From: Herbaspirillum sp. SJZ106
Lineage (GTDB): Bacteria; Pseudomonadota; Gammaproteobacteria; Burkholderiales; Burkholderiaceae_D
Direction: 5' to 3'
DNA length: 64,000 bases
NCBI RefSeq assembly: GCF_006715495.1
Contig: NZ_VFNI01000002.1
Location: 186,001-250,000 of the forward strand
Part shown: piece by piece, positions 8,871 through 16,681 of the stretch
Position numbering within the stretch: position 1 is the stretch's first letter
How the letters are laid out: every line of letters begins with the position of its first letter
Notes under the pieces: model-generated
What the model was told of the DNA's origin: nothing
Databases searched by the model: none
The model's input: only the letters and a program-made list of their open reading frames with translations
Position numbers and translations under genes: made by a program

Positions 8871-9089
8871 TCCGGTTCCAGGCGCGTACTTGCGCCACGC
8901 CGTCGCGCCTGTTAGTCGCTGGCGCCGATAAACTTAGAATGTTCCGCGCCTGTTGAGGAAACGAGTTTCATATTGATAAGTCCTAAACATTCATCGGCTT
9001 CTCCCATCAAATGGGACTTTGTCGCTGGTGGATACGCAATCGAGCCCCCATAATAGGCGCCACATGTTTCCAACAGCGAGGAGTCCGAC

Positions 9090-9296
9090 GTGGCCAGAAA
9101 ATCCATCACCCAGGGAAGCAGGCAGGATCCCGGCTTCATCCGTGATCCGGACGGTTTCATCAACGTGCCGGTCAGCAAGGAAACCCGGGAACAGCTGCAT
9201 GCGCTGAAAGTCAGCATGCAGGTTGCCAGCCAGGCAGAAGTGATCGAAAAGGCCATCGCCATCGTCAGCGCAATCGACGCTGCGGTGCGCAAATGA
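9090..9296 (+). CDS. Small hypothetical protein (68 aa)
   Basis: A short reading frame with a GTG start at 9090 preceded by a good GAGGAG ribosome-binding site. The product is 68 residues: a basic N-terminus, a segment PDGFINVPVSKETREQLHALK, and a C-terminal helix AEVIEKAIAIVSAID. The strand-helix-helix pattern (VPVSKETREQL, then SQAEVIEKAI) is reminiscent of small ribbon-helix-helix DNA-binding proteins, but the match is by eye only. It stands alone, followed by a long palindrome at 9366-9394. I do not recognise a specific family. Confidence 0.6.
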   Translation: MARKSITQGSRQDPGFIRDPDGFINVPVSKETREQLHALKVSMQVASQAEVIEKAIAIVSAIDAAVRK

Positions 9297-9365
9297 ACGC
9301 CATCGGCCATTGCCGGCGATGGCCGTATCCCGAAACGCAACCCTGACAAGCAGCTGTTGCGGCCG

Positions 9366-9394
9366 CGCCAGGAAGGGCAATGCCCTTCCTGGCG
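9366..9394. terminator. Long perfect hairpin downstream of small gene and upstream of ilvD
   Basis: A perfect 14-bp inverted repeat (9366-9379 with 9381-9394) around a single central base is followed by a T-rich GGCTTTCTTGG stretch. Placement after the 68-residue gene and 142 bp before ilvD suits a terminator. The near-continuous palindrome could also act as a protein-binding site. Confidence 0.5.
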
Positions 9395-9535
9395 GCTTTC
9401 TTGGGGCCTGTTGTTAATTGGCCTTAGTAATATCCCGAGCGAATCACAGGGCATTGAATAATATATTGGACAACTGGGGCCGCCCACGGCACCCTAGTGC
9501 TCCTTTTCGTTCGCAGCTCTGAGGAGACACCCAAC

Positions 9536-11398
9536 ATGCCTACCTACCGTTCCTATACCACCACCCAAGGCCGCAACATGGCGGGCGCCCGCGCATTGTG
9601 GCGCGCCACCGGCATGAAGGATGGCGATTTCTCCAAGCCCATCATCGCCGTGGTCAACTCGTTCACCCAGTTCGTGCCGGGCCACGTGCACCTGAAGGAC
9701 CTGGGCCAGCTGGTGGCGCGCGAGATCGAGGCGGCCGGCGGCGTAGCGAAAGAATTCAACACCATCGCCGTCGACGACGGCATCGCCATGGGCCATGACG
9801 GCATGCTGTACTCGCTGCCCTCGCGCGACCTGATCGCCGACTCGGTGGAATACATGGTCAACGCCCACTGCGCCGACGCCATGGTGTGCATCTCCAACTG
9901 CGACAAGATCACCCCGGGCATGCTGATGGCCGCCATGCGCCTGAACATCCCCGTGATCTTCGTCTCCGGCGGCCCGATGGAAGCCGGCAAGGTTATCAAG
10001 ACCGTCAACACTGACAAGAAGATCATCAAGCTGGATCTGGTCGACGCCATGATCCAGGCCGGCGACCAGAACATCTCCGACGCCGACGTGGCCGAAGTCG
10101 AACGCTCGGCCTGTCCGACCTGCGGTTCCTGCTCCGGCATGTTCACCGCCAACTCGATGAACTGCCTGACCGAAGTGCTGGGCCTGTCGCTGCCGGGCAA
10201 CGGCACCATCCTGGCCACCCACGCCGACCGCAAGGAACTGTTCCTGCGCGCCGGCCGTCAGATCGTGGAACTGGCCAAGCGCCACTACGAGCAGGACGAC
10301 TACTCCATCCTGCCGCGCAACATCGCCACCAAGGAAACCTGGGAAAACGCCATGACCCTGGACGTGTCCATGGGCGGCTCCACCAACACCGTGCTGCACC
10401 TCCTGGCCGCCGCGCATGAAGCCAAGGTCGAATTCACCATGGCCGACATCGACCGCATCTCGCGCAAGGTGCCCTGCCTGTGCAAGGTCGCGCCGATGAC
10501 CAACAAGTACCACATCGAAGACGTGCATCGCGCCGGCGGCATCATCGCCATCCTGGGCGAGCTGGCGCGCGCCGGCCTGCTGGACACTTCGCGTCCCACC
10601 GTGCACAGCAAGACCCTGGGGGAGGCCATCGAGAAATACGACATCCGCGTCACCAGCGACCCGGCCGTGCACAAGCTGTTCCGCGCCGCGCCCGGCGGCG
10701 TGCCCACGCAAACCGCGTTCTCGCAGGAAGAGCGTTTCGAGACCAGCGACCTGGACCGCGCCAACGGCTGCATCCGCGACATCGAGCACGCTTACTCGAA
10801 GGACGGCGGCCTGGCGGTCCTGTACGGCAACATCGCCGAGAAGGGCTGCATCGTGAAGACCGCCGGCGTGGATGAAAGCATCCTCAAGTTCTCCGGCACC
10901 GCGCGCGTGTTCGAAAGCCAGGAGGCCGCCGTGGAAGGCATCCTGGGCGACAAGGTGCATGCCGGCGACGTTGTCATCGTGCGCTACGAAGGCCCCAAGG
11001 GCGGTCCGGGCATGCAGGAAATGCTGTACCCGACCTCGTACATCAAGTCCAAGGGCCTGGGCAAGGCCTGCGCGCTGTTCACCGACGGCCGTTTCTCCGG
11101 CGGCTCCTCGGGCCTGGTGATCGGCCACGCTTCGCCGGAAGCGGCCGAAGGCGGCGCCATCGGCCTGGTGGAAGAAGGCGACATGATCGACATCGACATC
11201 CCCAACCGCACCATCAACCTGCGCATCTCCGGCGACGACCTGGCCAAGCGCCGCGCCGCCATGGAAGCGCGGGGCGACAAGGCATGGCAACCGGGCAACC
11301 GCGAACGCGTGGTGTCGCAGGCATTGCAAGCCTATGCCGCGCTGACCACCTCGGCCGACCGCGGCGCGGTGCGCGACCTGTCGCAGCTTAAGCGCTGA
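9536..11398 (+). CDS. ilvD: Dihydroxy-acid dehydratase
   Basis: A 620-residue enzyme of valine, leucine and isoleucine biosynthesis that dehydrates 2,3-dihydroxy-isovalerate and 2,3-dihydroxy-3-methylvalerate to the 2-keto acids. It matches the E. coli-type long IlvD from the first residues (MPTYRS, then [20 protein letters not shown]). Iron-sulfur and catalytic motifs are intact: CISNCDK (C118, C122) and [12 protein letters not shown] (C193, C196, C199). The ATG at 9536 is preferred because family homology begins there and GAGGAGACACC precedes it. An upstream in-frame TTG at 9497 would add 13 unrelated residues. A strong terminator follows at 11467-11500. Confidence 0.97.
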   Translation: MPTYRSYTTTQGRNMAGARALWRATGMKDGDFSKPIIAVVNSFTQFVPGHVHLKDLGQLVAREIEAAGGVAKEFNTIAVDDGIAMGHDGMLYSLPSRDLIADSVEYMVNAHCADAMVCISNCDKITPGMLMAAMRLNIPVIFVSGGPMEAGKVIKTVNTDKKIIKLDLVDAMIQAGDQNISDADVAEVERSACPTCGSCSGMFTANSMNCLTEVLGLSLPGNGTILATHADRKELFLRAGRQIVELAKRHYEQDDYSILPRNIATKETWENAMTLDVSMGGSTNTVLHLLAAAHEAKVEFTMADIDRISRKVPCLCKVAPMTNKYHIEDVHRAGGIIAILGELARAGLLDTSRPTVHSKTLGEAIEKYDIRVTSDPAVHKLFRAAPGGVPTQTAFSQEERFETSDLDRANGCIRDIEHAYSKDGGLAVLYGNIAEKGCIVKTAGVDESILKFSGTARVFESQEAAVEGILGDKVHAGDVVIVRYEGPKGGPGMQEMLYPTSYIKSKGLGKACALFTDGRFSGGSSGLVIGHASPEAAEGGAIGLVEEGDMIDIDIPNRTINLRISGDDLAKRRAAMEARGDKAWQPGNRERVVSQALQAYAALTTSADRGAVRDLSQLKR

Positions 11399-11453
11399 TG
11401 CAAACGCTAATGCAAATGCTGATGCAAATGCTGATGCAAATGCTGATGCAAGC
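11394..11453 (+). repeat. Five 12-bp tandem repeats spanning the ilvD stop codon
   Basis: Five near-identical 12-bp units of the form GCTGATGCAAAT run from the last sense codon of ilvD through the stop into the 3' untranslated region. Differences are confined to single positions in the outer units. Every unit places TGA or TAA in the ilvD frame, so unit gain or loss would not alter the protein. The array looks like recent replication slippage. Confidence 0.85.
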
Positions 11454-11466
11454 GTGAGCGCCGGAA

Positions 11467-11500
11467 GAAACCCGCCTGAAGTTCGAGGCGGGTTTTTTTT
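11467..11500 (+). terminator. Intrinsic terminator of ilvD
   Basis: An ACCCGCCT / AGGCGGGT stem with a short loop is followed by a run of eight T. It stands 69 bp after the ilvD stop codon and is a canonical rho-independent terminator. Confidence 0.9.
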
Positions 11501-11515
11501 CGTGGCGGCGATGTA

Positions 11516-11737
11516 TTGCGGTCCTGGCCAAGTTCGACTACTACCGGTTGGCCGCTGAGCATTCCGGGCTACGCCTTGTTCGATGCCGCGCTCCACTACG
11601 ACTTGCCGAGCTGGCGCCTGTCGCTGACCGGCAGCAACCTGTTCAACCGCGACTATGTCACTGGCTGCTATTACGATGGGCGCTGCATCTATGGCAACAG
11701 CCGGCAGGTGCTGGCGACGGCGCGTTACCGCTGGTAA
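11516..11737 (+). pseudogene. C-terminal remnant of a TonB-dependent siderophore receptor
   Basis: From about 11558 the frame reads SIPGYALFDAALHYDL, then WRLSLTGSNLFNRDYV, and ends YGNSRQVLATARYRW. This is the last three strands of a TonB-dependent ferric-siderophore receptor, including the terminal aromatic residue needed for outer-membrane assembly. Intact receptors are around 700 residues; only about 60 codons remain. There is no start codon with ribosome-binding site, plug domain or TonB box. The sequence upstream of 11558 belongs to the ilvD terminator region. The fragment is a deletion scar. Confidence 0.8.
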
Positions 11738-11760
11738 GGCGCGTCGATGCGAATGAGCGG

Positions 11761-12639
11761 CTAGGCCGGCAAGCCTTGTCTTCGTCGCAGTTCCCGGATG
11801 AGGCCGCTATGGTCCAGCTCGCCGTCGCCGTGCTCGATCATGTCGGCGAACAGGCGGTCGGCCTGGTTGAGCATCGGCAGCGACAAGCCCACGCTGTGCG
11901 CGAAGGCGATGGCGGTGCGGGTGTCCTTGAGTTGGTACTTGGCCGGTCCGCCGGGCGTGAAGTCCGAGGCGATCATGCGCAGCGCATGTTGGCGCAGGAT
12001 GGTCGAATCGGCGAAGCCGCCCAGCAGCGCCTCGCGCACCTTGGCGACGTCGGCGCCGCCATGTTCGGCCAGCAGCATGGCTTCAGAGACGCTGGCGATA
12101 TTGGCTGCCACCATCATCTGGTTCACCAGCTTGGCGAGCTGCCCGCAGCCTGCCGGGCCGACATGCGTGGGCCGGCCCATCAGCGCCAGCAACGGCTGCG
12201 CGGCGTCCCAGGCCGGTGCGGCGCCGCCGGCCATGATGGCCAGCGTGGCTTCCCTGGCGCCCTTTTCCCCGCCCGAGACCGGCGCATCCACATAGAGCAC
12301 GCCATGTTCGCCGGCCGTGGCCGCCTGCCGCCGCGCCGTCTCCACCGGGATGGAACTCATCACCACCAGCAGCGCGCCCGGCTTCATCGCGATGATCAGC
12401 CCTTGTTCGCCCAGCAGCAGCTCGTCGCAAGCCGGGCCGGAACTGAGCATGCAGACCAGGGCATCGGCATCGCGTACCGTGTCCGCTGCGGCGGGCACCA
12501 GCTGCGCGCCCAGTGTTGCCAGCGGCGCGGCCTTGGCCAGCGTACGGTTCCAGGCCTTGACCGCCAGCCCGGCGCGCAGCAGGTGGCCGGCCATGGGCAA
12601 GCCCATGATGCCGGTGCCGATGAAGCCGATGGTCTTCAT
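11761..12639 (-). CDS. NAD(P)-dependent beta-hydroxyacid dehydrogenase (3-hydroxyisobutyrate dehydrogenase family)
   Basis: A 292-residue enzyme of the 3-hydroxyisobutyrate dehydrogenase, tartronate semialdehyde reductase and L-threonate dehydrogenase family. The N-terminal cofactor fold begins GFIGTGIMGLPMAGHL, the substrate segment is YVDAPVSGGEKGA, and the catalytic lysine lies in GQLAKLVNQMM. The ATG at 12639 is chosen because homology begins there and it overlaps the upstream monooxygenase stop by 4 nt (ATGA), indicating translational coupling. Members of this family oxidise four-carbon acid-sugar intermediates alongside DUF1537 kinases, one of which occurs at 28947-30359. That link is inferential. 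Confidence 0.88.
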   Translation of the reverse strand: MKTIGFIGTGIMGLPMAGHLLRAGLAVKAWNRTLAKAAPLATLGAQLVPAAADTVRDADALVCMLSSGPACDELLLGEQGLIIAMKPGALLVVMSSIPVETARRQAATAGEHGVLYVDAPVSGGEKGAREATLAIMAGGAAPAWDAAQPLLALMGRPTHVGPAGCGQLAKLVNQMMVAANIASVSEAMLLAEHGGADVAKVREALLGGFADSTILRQHALRMIASDFTPGGPAKYQLKDTRTAIAFAHSVGLSLPMLNQADRLFADMIEHGDGELDHSGLIRELRRRQGLPA

Positions 12640-12965
12640 GCGGGGCTTCCTTCCCAGTGCCGGTGCATCTGGCCGAAGCGCACCGGCAGCTCGCGCACCA
12701 CCAGTGCCGGGAAACCGGCCTGGAAGCGTTTGAGATGGGGCGTGTCGAGATGCAGGTCGAAGGCGCGCCGGTCGTCGTACAGCTCGTAGAACAGCACGTG
12801 GTTGGTGCCGTCGAGCCGCACTACATCGAAGCGTTGGCAACCCGCTTCGCTATTGACGGAATGATGGGCATCGTCATGCGCCAGCGCGAGAAAAGCCGCC
12901 ATGCAGGCCGGCTTTACCTCGAACTCCGCGATGACGGCAAATGCGTCTGCGTTTGCCATGCGCAC
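12636..12965 (-). CDS. Antibiotic biosynthesis monooxygenase (ABM) domain protein
   Basis: A 109-residue single-domain ferredoxin-like alpha/beta barrel protein of the ABM/YgiN type. Visible family features are the N-terminal strand FAVIAEFEVKP, the stretch SVNSEAGCQRFDV and VLFYELYDDRRAFDLHLDTPHLKRF. Such small proteins oxidise quinols or dissipate electrophiles, or act as sugar-pathway accessories. It lies between two dehydrogenase genes, 2 nt from one and overlapping the other by 4 nt. The three are clearly one operon transcribed leftward. Specific substrate not predictable. Confidence 0.85.
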   Translation of the reverse strand: MRMANADAFAVIAEFEVKPACMAAFLALAHDDAHHSVNSEAGCQRFDVVRLDGTNHVLFYELYDDRRAFDLHLDTPHLKRFQAGFPALVVRELPVRFGQMHRHWEGSPA

Positions 12966-12967
12966 CC

Positions 12968-14317
12968 CTAGCGGACGTTGCCGCGCGCCTGGTTTTCCAT
13001 CTCGCGGCGCAGCGCCACCACATCCAGGTCGTTGAGCAGTTCCACGTCCTCGAAGCGCACCACGGTGTCCTTGGCGACGGCGCGCTTGAGCTTGACGTTA
13101 TGCGCCAGGCCGATCGGCAAGGCGCCGTGGGCCAGGCTTTTGGTCGCGGGAATGGCGTTGGCCCAGACCGCGTAGCCGCCTTCGCCGTCGAGGAATTCGC
13201 CCGGCTTCAGGTCGCGCTTGGCGGTGGCCACGGCATCGCCGCGGAACTCCTTGGAGCAGCCGGTCGATTCGCCGCGCAGCACGGCCGACAGCACGCTGAT
13301 GCTGGTTTCCAGGCCGATCATGTGGAACGGGCGCCACATCGAGCCGTACCAGCCCGACTTGTCCACCAGCAGACCGTATTGCTTGAAGCAGGCGCGCGCA
13401 TATTCGGTCGGCGCCTTGAAGGTGACGAACACGCCGTAGCGGATGTTGTTGAACACTTCGCGGCCGTCGGGCTCCTGGCTGGCGGCGATGTCGACCAGGC
13501 CGGCGCGCGGCAGGCGGCCGCCTTCGGATGCGGGCTTGAACACGCCGGCCAGGTCATGCAGTCCGGTCGGCGGAAACGCCAGGCCGTCATCCGGGCAATC
13601 CAGGCCGGTGCCGTTGGCCACCGCCGCCATTTCGATCGCGGCCTTGGTGCCGTCGGTGAAAGAGTTGTACATCTTGGGATTGAAGTCGCCCTTGGCCACT
13701 TCTTCATCGGTCCAGCCGAAATAGCCCCAGACGGTATCCGGCGTCGAGTAGCGGTAGCGCGGCTCGAAGTTCATGCCCTTGCCGGCCGAGACCAGTTCGA
13801 AGCCGCACGAGCGCGCCCAGTCCACCAGTTCGCAGATGATGGCCGGCTGGTCGCCATAGGCCATGCTGTAGACCAATCCCTTGGCCTTGGCGCGCGCCGC
13901 CAGCAGCGGGCCGCACATGGCGTCGGCTTCGACGTTGACCATCACCACGTGCTTGTTGCCGTCGATGGCCGAGAGCGCATGGCGCACGCCGGCGATCGGA
14001 TGGCCGGTGGCTTCGATGATGCATTCGATCTCTTCGCAGTCGGCCAGCGCGGCGGCGTTTTCCAGCACGCAGGTGGTGCCGTTCTTGACGGCTTCGCCCA
14101 GGCTCTTGGCGGCGTAGCGTTCCTTGGGCCAGCCCACGCGGTTGAGCGCGGCATGCGTCTTTTCGACGTTGAGGTCGGCCACGCCGACCACGTGCATGCC
14201 TTCGATATGCTGCGCCTGGGCCAACACCATGGAGCCGAACTTACCGGCGCCGATCAGGCCGACGCGCACCGGGCGGCCGGCGGCCGCGCGCTCGCGCAGC
14301 AAGCTGTACAAATTCAT
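12968..14317 (-). CDS. NAD(P)-dependent oxidoreductase with C-terminal SAF domain (homoserine dehydrogenase-like)
   Basis: A 449-residue protein. The N-terminal Rossmann domain (VRVGLIGAGKFGSMVLAQAQ) is followed by a long catalytic region with IEATGHPIAGVRHALSAID and GYFGWTDEEVAKGDFNPK. A C-terminal SAF-type domain runs from about residue 365 (AVATAKRDLKPGEFLDGEGG). This architecture is annotated as predicted homoserine dehydrogenase with SAF domain, and such genes occur in sugar-acid and polyol clusters rather than in amino-acid synthesis. The ATG at 14317 is where homology begins. It is the first gene of the reverse-strand trio. The true substrate is unknown. Confidence 0.8.
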   Translation of the reverse strand: MNLYSLLRERAAAGRPVRVGLIGAGKFGSMVLAQAQHIEGMHVVGVADLNVEKTHAALNRVGWPKERYAAKSLGEAVKNGTTCVLENAAALADCEEIECIIEATGHPIAGVRHALSAIDGNKHVVMVNVEADAMCGPLLAARAKAKGLVYSMAYGDQPAIICELVDWARSCGFELVSAGKGMNFEPRYRYSTPDTVWGYFGWTDEEVAKGDFNPKMYNSFTDGTKAAIEMAAVANGTGLDCPDDGLAFPPTGLHDLAGVFKPASEGGRLPRAGLVDIAASQEPDGREVFNNIRYGVFVTFKAPTEYARACFKQYGLLVDKSGWYGSMWRPFHMIGLETSISVLSAVLRGESTGCSKEFRGDAVATAKRDLKPGEFLDGEGGYAVWANAIPATKSLAHGALPIGLAHNVKLKRAVAKDTVVRFEDVELLNDLDVVALRREMENQARGNVR

Positions 14318-14544
14318 GTCAATTCCTTCTCGTAATGTGCGGCGGCCCGATGCGTGAAGCGTCATGCGGGCGCCGGATGCGACTGACTCGTCAAAGCGGC
14401 AGGGATGGGTTCCTTGCCGTGTCTCCTTTTTGCGGGGCGGCTGCGGTGTGAAGCGAGCGCGCAGCCAACCCGTGCAAAAAAGTTTAATCAGCGCATCTTG
14501 TTAAAACAATTAACATTTACGATAGGAATGCTTAGTTTTTCTAA

Positions 14545-15465
14545 TTATTTGCCGCCGGGCATGCCGGGCGGGATGAATTGCTGCGCCTGCCACTGCTTCA
14601 CTTCTTCTTTGAGCCAGTCCAGGAACAGGCTGACCTTCTTCTTGCGCAGGCTGTCCACCGGGCACACCACCCACTGCGTGGTCTGCGCCACCCGCGGCGG
14701 GTGGCGCAATGGGCAAACCAGCGTGCCCTCGCGCAGCTCGCGCCACATCATGAGCGAACTCTCCAGCGCCAGGCCGATGCCGTCGGCGGCCGCGTCGATG
14801 GCCATGTGGCTGCGGTCGAACAGCACGCGCCGCATCTGGTTCGGCGCACTGAGCTTGTTGAGCGAAAACCAGTAGGGCCATTGCACCTGCGACTTCACCG
14901 ACTGGATCAGGCGGTGCTGCGCCAGGTCTTCCGCGTTCAGGCTGCCGGGCGCGGCGTAGCCGGGGTGGCACACGGGGAAGAACAGTTCTTCGGTCAGCCC
15001 TTCGGTGTAGAGCCCCGGCCATTGGCCGCGGCCGTGGCGGATTTCCACATCCACCGTTTCACGCGTGAAATCGGTGACCTCGTTGGTGCCGTTGAGGCGC
15101 ACTTCGAGGTCGGGATTGGCGTCCAGAAAACCCTTCAGGCGCGGCAGCAGCCACTTACTCGACAGCGTGGGCGTGGCGCGCACCGTCAACAGGGTGACCG
15201 GCCGCAGGCCGCGGATGCTTTGGGTGGCCTCGGAGATGCGGTCGATCTCTTCGGCGATCAAGGAGAAGTAGCGCTCCCCCGCCTCGGTCAGCGCCACGCC
15301 GCGCCCCACTTTCACCATCAGGGATGTGCCCAGGTGCGTCTCCAGCGCCTGGATCTGCTGGCTGACGGCCGAGGGCGTCACATTGAGTTCGTCGGCGGCC
15401 GCCGAAATGCTGCCGGAGCGGGCGGCGGCGTGGAATACGCTGATGGCGCGAAGCGGCAGATACAT
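14545..15465 (-). CDS. LysR-type regulator, GcvA-like, divergent from TRAP operon
   Basis: A 306-residue LysR regulator. The helix-turn-helix spans about residues 5-60 (AISVFHAAARSGSISAAADEL, then TPSAVSQQI) and the effector domain contains LSSKWLLPRLKGF. It faces the TRAP operon beginning at 15653 across a 187-bp AT-rich intergenic region, the usual geometry for a LysR protein controlling a divergent transport operon. It probably responds to the TRAP substrate or a catabolite of it. The C-terminus ends IPPGMPGGK. Confidence 0.85.
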   Translation of the reverse strand: MYLPLRAISVFHAAARSGSISAAADELNVTPSAVSQQIQALETHLGTSLMVKVGRGVALTEAGERYFSLIAEEIDRISEATQSIRGLRPVTLLTVRATPTLSSKWLLPRLKGFLDANPDLEVRLNGTNEVTDFTRETVDVEIRHGRGQWPGLYTEGLTEELFFPVCHPGYAAPGSLNAEDLAQHRLIQSVKSQVQWPYWFSLNKLSAPNQMRRVLFDRSHMAIDAAADGIGLALESSLMMWRELREGTLVCPLRHPPRVAQTTQWVVCPVDSLRKKKVSLFLDWLKEEVKQWQAQQFIPPGMPGGK

Positions 15466-15652
15466 ACGCTAACCCTTTAAATTTTCTAAAGATTAATGAA
15501 AAATAAATTAATTGTACTTCACCAATAAACCTTTTAAATTCAAGCTCGAATGCACCGTAGCAGCCACAGAGCTGCACTATCAGGACATGGTCGCCAGCCC
15601 GCTGCAACCGGCAGGCGGCACTCCTCCGACACATAAAAACTGGAGACACAGC

Positions 15653-16681
15653 ATGAGCAAAACCAACCCGCCGCGCGGCGTGTCGCGCCGCTCCGTCCTG
15701 GCCGCCGCCGCGGCCCTGCCGCTGGTGACGATCTGGAGCAAACCGGCGCGCGCCGCCGAATTCAACTACAAGCTGGCCACCGGCCAGTCGCTCGACCAGC
15801 CGATCAACGCCCGCTTGAAGCAGGCCACCGAGCGTATCCGCGAAGCCAGCTCGGGCCGGCTCGACATCCGTTTCTTCCCGGCCAGCCAGTTGGGTTCCGA
15901 TACCGACCTGCTGACCCAGGTGCGCACCGGCGGCGTCGAGTTCCTCAACATCGCCGGCTCGGTGCTGTCGACCGTGGTGCCGCTGGCGGCCATCACCAAT
16001 GTCGGCTTCACCTATTCCGATTACCAGCAAGTGTGGTCCAGCGTGGATGGCGAACTGGGCAAGATCATCCGCGCGCAGATCGACAAGAGCGGCATCGTGT
16101 CGGTCTCCAAGGCCGCCGACAACAGCTTCCGCCAGATATCGTCGACTTCCAAGCCGATCAAGGCCCCGGCCGACCTGCAGGGCTACCGCATCCGCGTGCC
16201 GGTGTCGCCCATGTTCACCTCTCTGTTCAAGGCGCTCGGCGCCAACCCGACCTCGATCAACTTCAACGAGCTGTACACGGCGCTGCAAACCAAGCTGGTG
16301 GACGGCCAGGAAAACGGCTTGGTCGCCATCGATGCCGGCAAGCTGTATGAAGTGCAGAAATACATCAGCCAGACCAACCACATCTGGGACCCGTTCTGGC
16401 TGCTGGGCAACCGCCGCGCGTTCAACAATCTGCCGGACGACCTCAAGGCGATCGTGCGCCGCGAATTCGACCGCGCCAGCGTCGAGCAGCGCGGCGATGT
16501 CGAACAGCTCAACGTCTCGCTCAAGGAGCAACTCACCAGGAAGGGCATCGTCTTCGACAGCGCCAATCGCGACGCCTTCCGCAAGGCGCTGGCCGACGCC
16601 GGGTTCTACAAGGAATGGAAAGACAAGTTCGGCGCCGCGCCGTGGGCCGCGCTGGAATCGGTCGTCGGGAAGATGACATGA
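15653..16681 (+). CDS. TRAP transporter substrate-binding protein DctP (system 1)
   Basis: A 342-residue TRAP solute receptor with a twin-arginine-like signal (SRRSVLAAAAALP, cleavage after ARA near residue 34). The DctP family core contains FFPASQLGSD, LQGYRIRVP and INFNELYTALQTKLVDGQENG. The arginine in RIRVP normally salt-bridges the substrate carboxylate, so an organic or sugar acid is expected. The ATG at 15653 is preferred over the upstream in-frame start at 15512 because it begins the signal peptide and follows TGGAGACACAGC. It overlaps the permease gene by 4 nt (ATGA). Confidence 0.93.
   Translation: MSKTNPPRGVSRRSVLAAAAALPLVTIWSKPARAAEFNYKLATGQSLDQPINARLKQATERIREASSGRLDIRFFPASQLGSDTDLLTQVRTGGVEFLNIAGSVLSTVVPLAAITNVGFTYSDYQQVWSSVDGELGKIIRAQIDKSGIVSVSKAADNSFRQISSTSKPIKAPADLQGYRIRVPVSPMFTSLFKALGANPTSINFNELYTALQTKLVDGQENGLVAIDAGKLYEVQKYISQTNHIWDPFWLLGNRRAFNNLPDDLKAIVRREFDRASVEQRGDVEQLNVSLKEQLTRKGIVFDSANRDAFRKALADAGFYKEWKDKFGAAPWAALESVVGKMT

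Noticed and set aside
9494..11596. A 700-codon reverse-strand open frame opposite ilvD
   Set aside because: Same GC-skewed antisense artefact; the forward IlvD frame is fully supported by family motifs.
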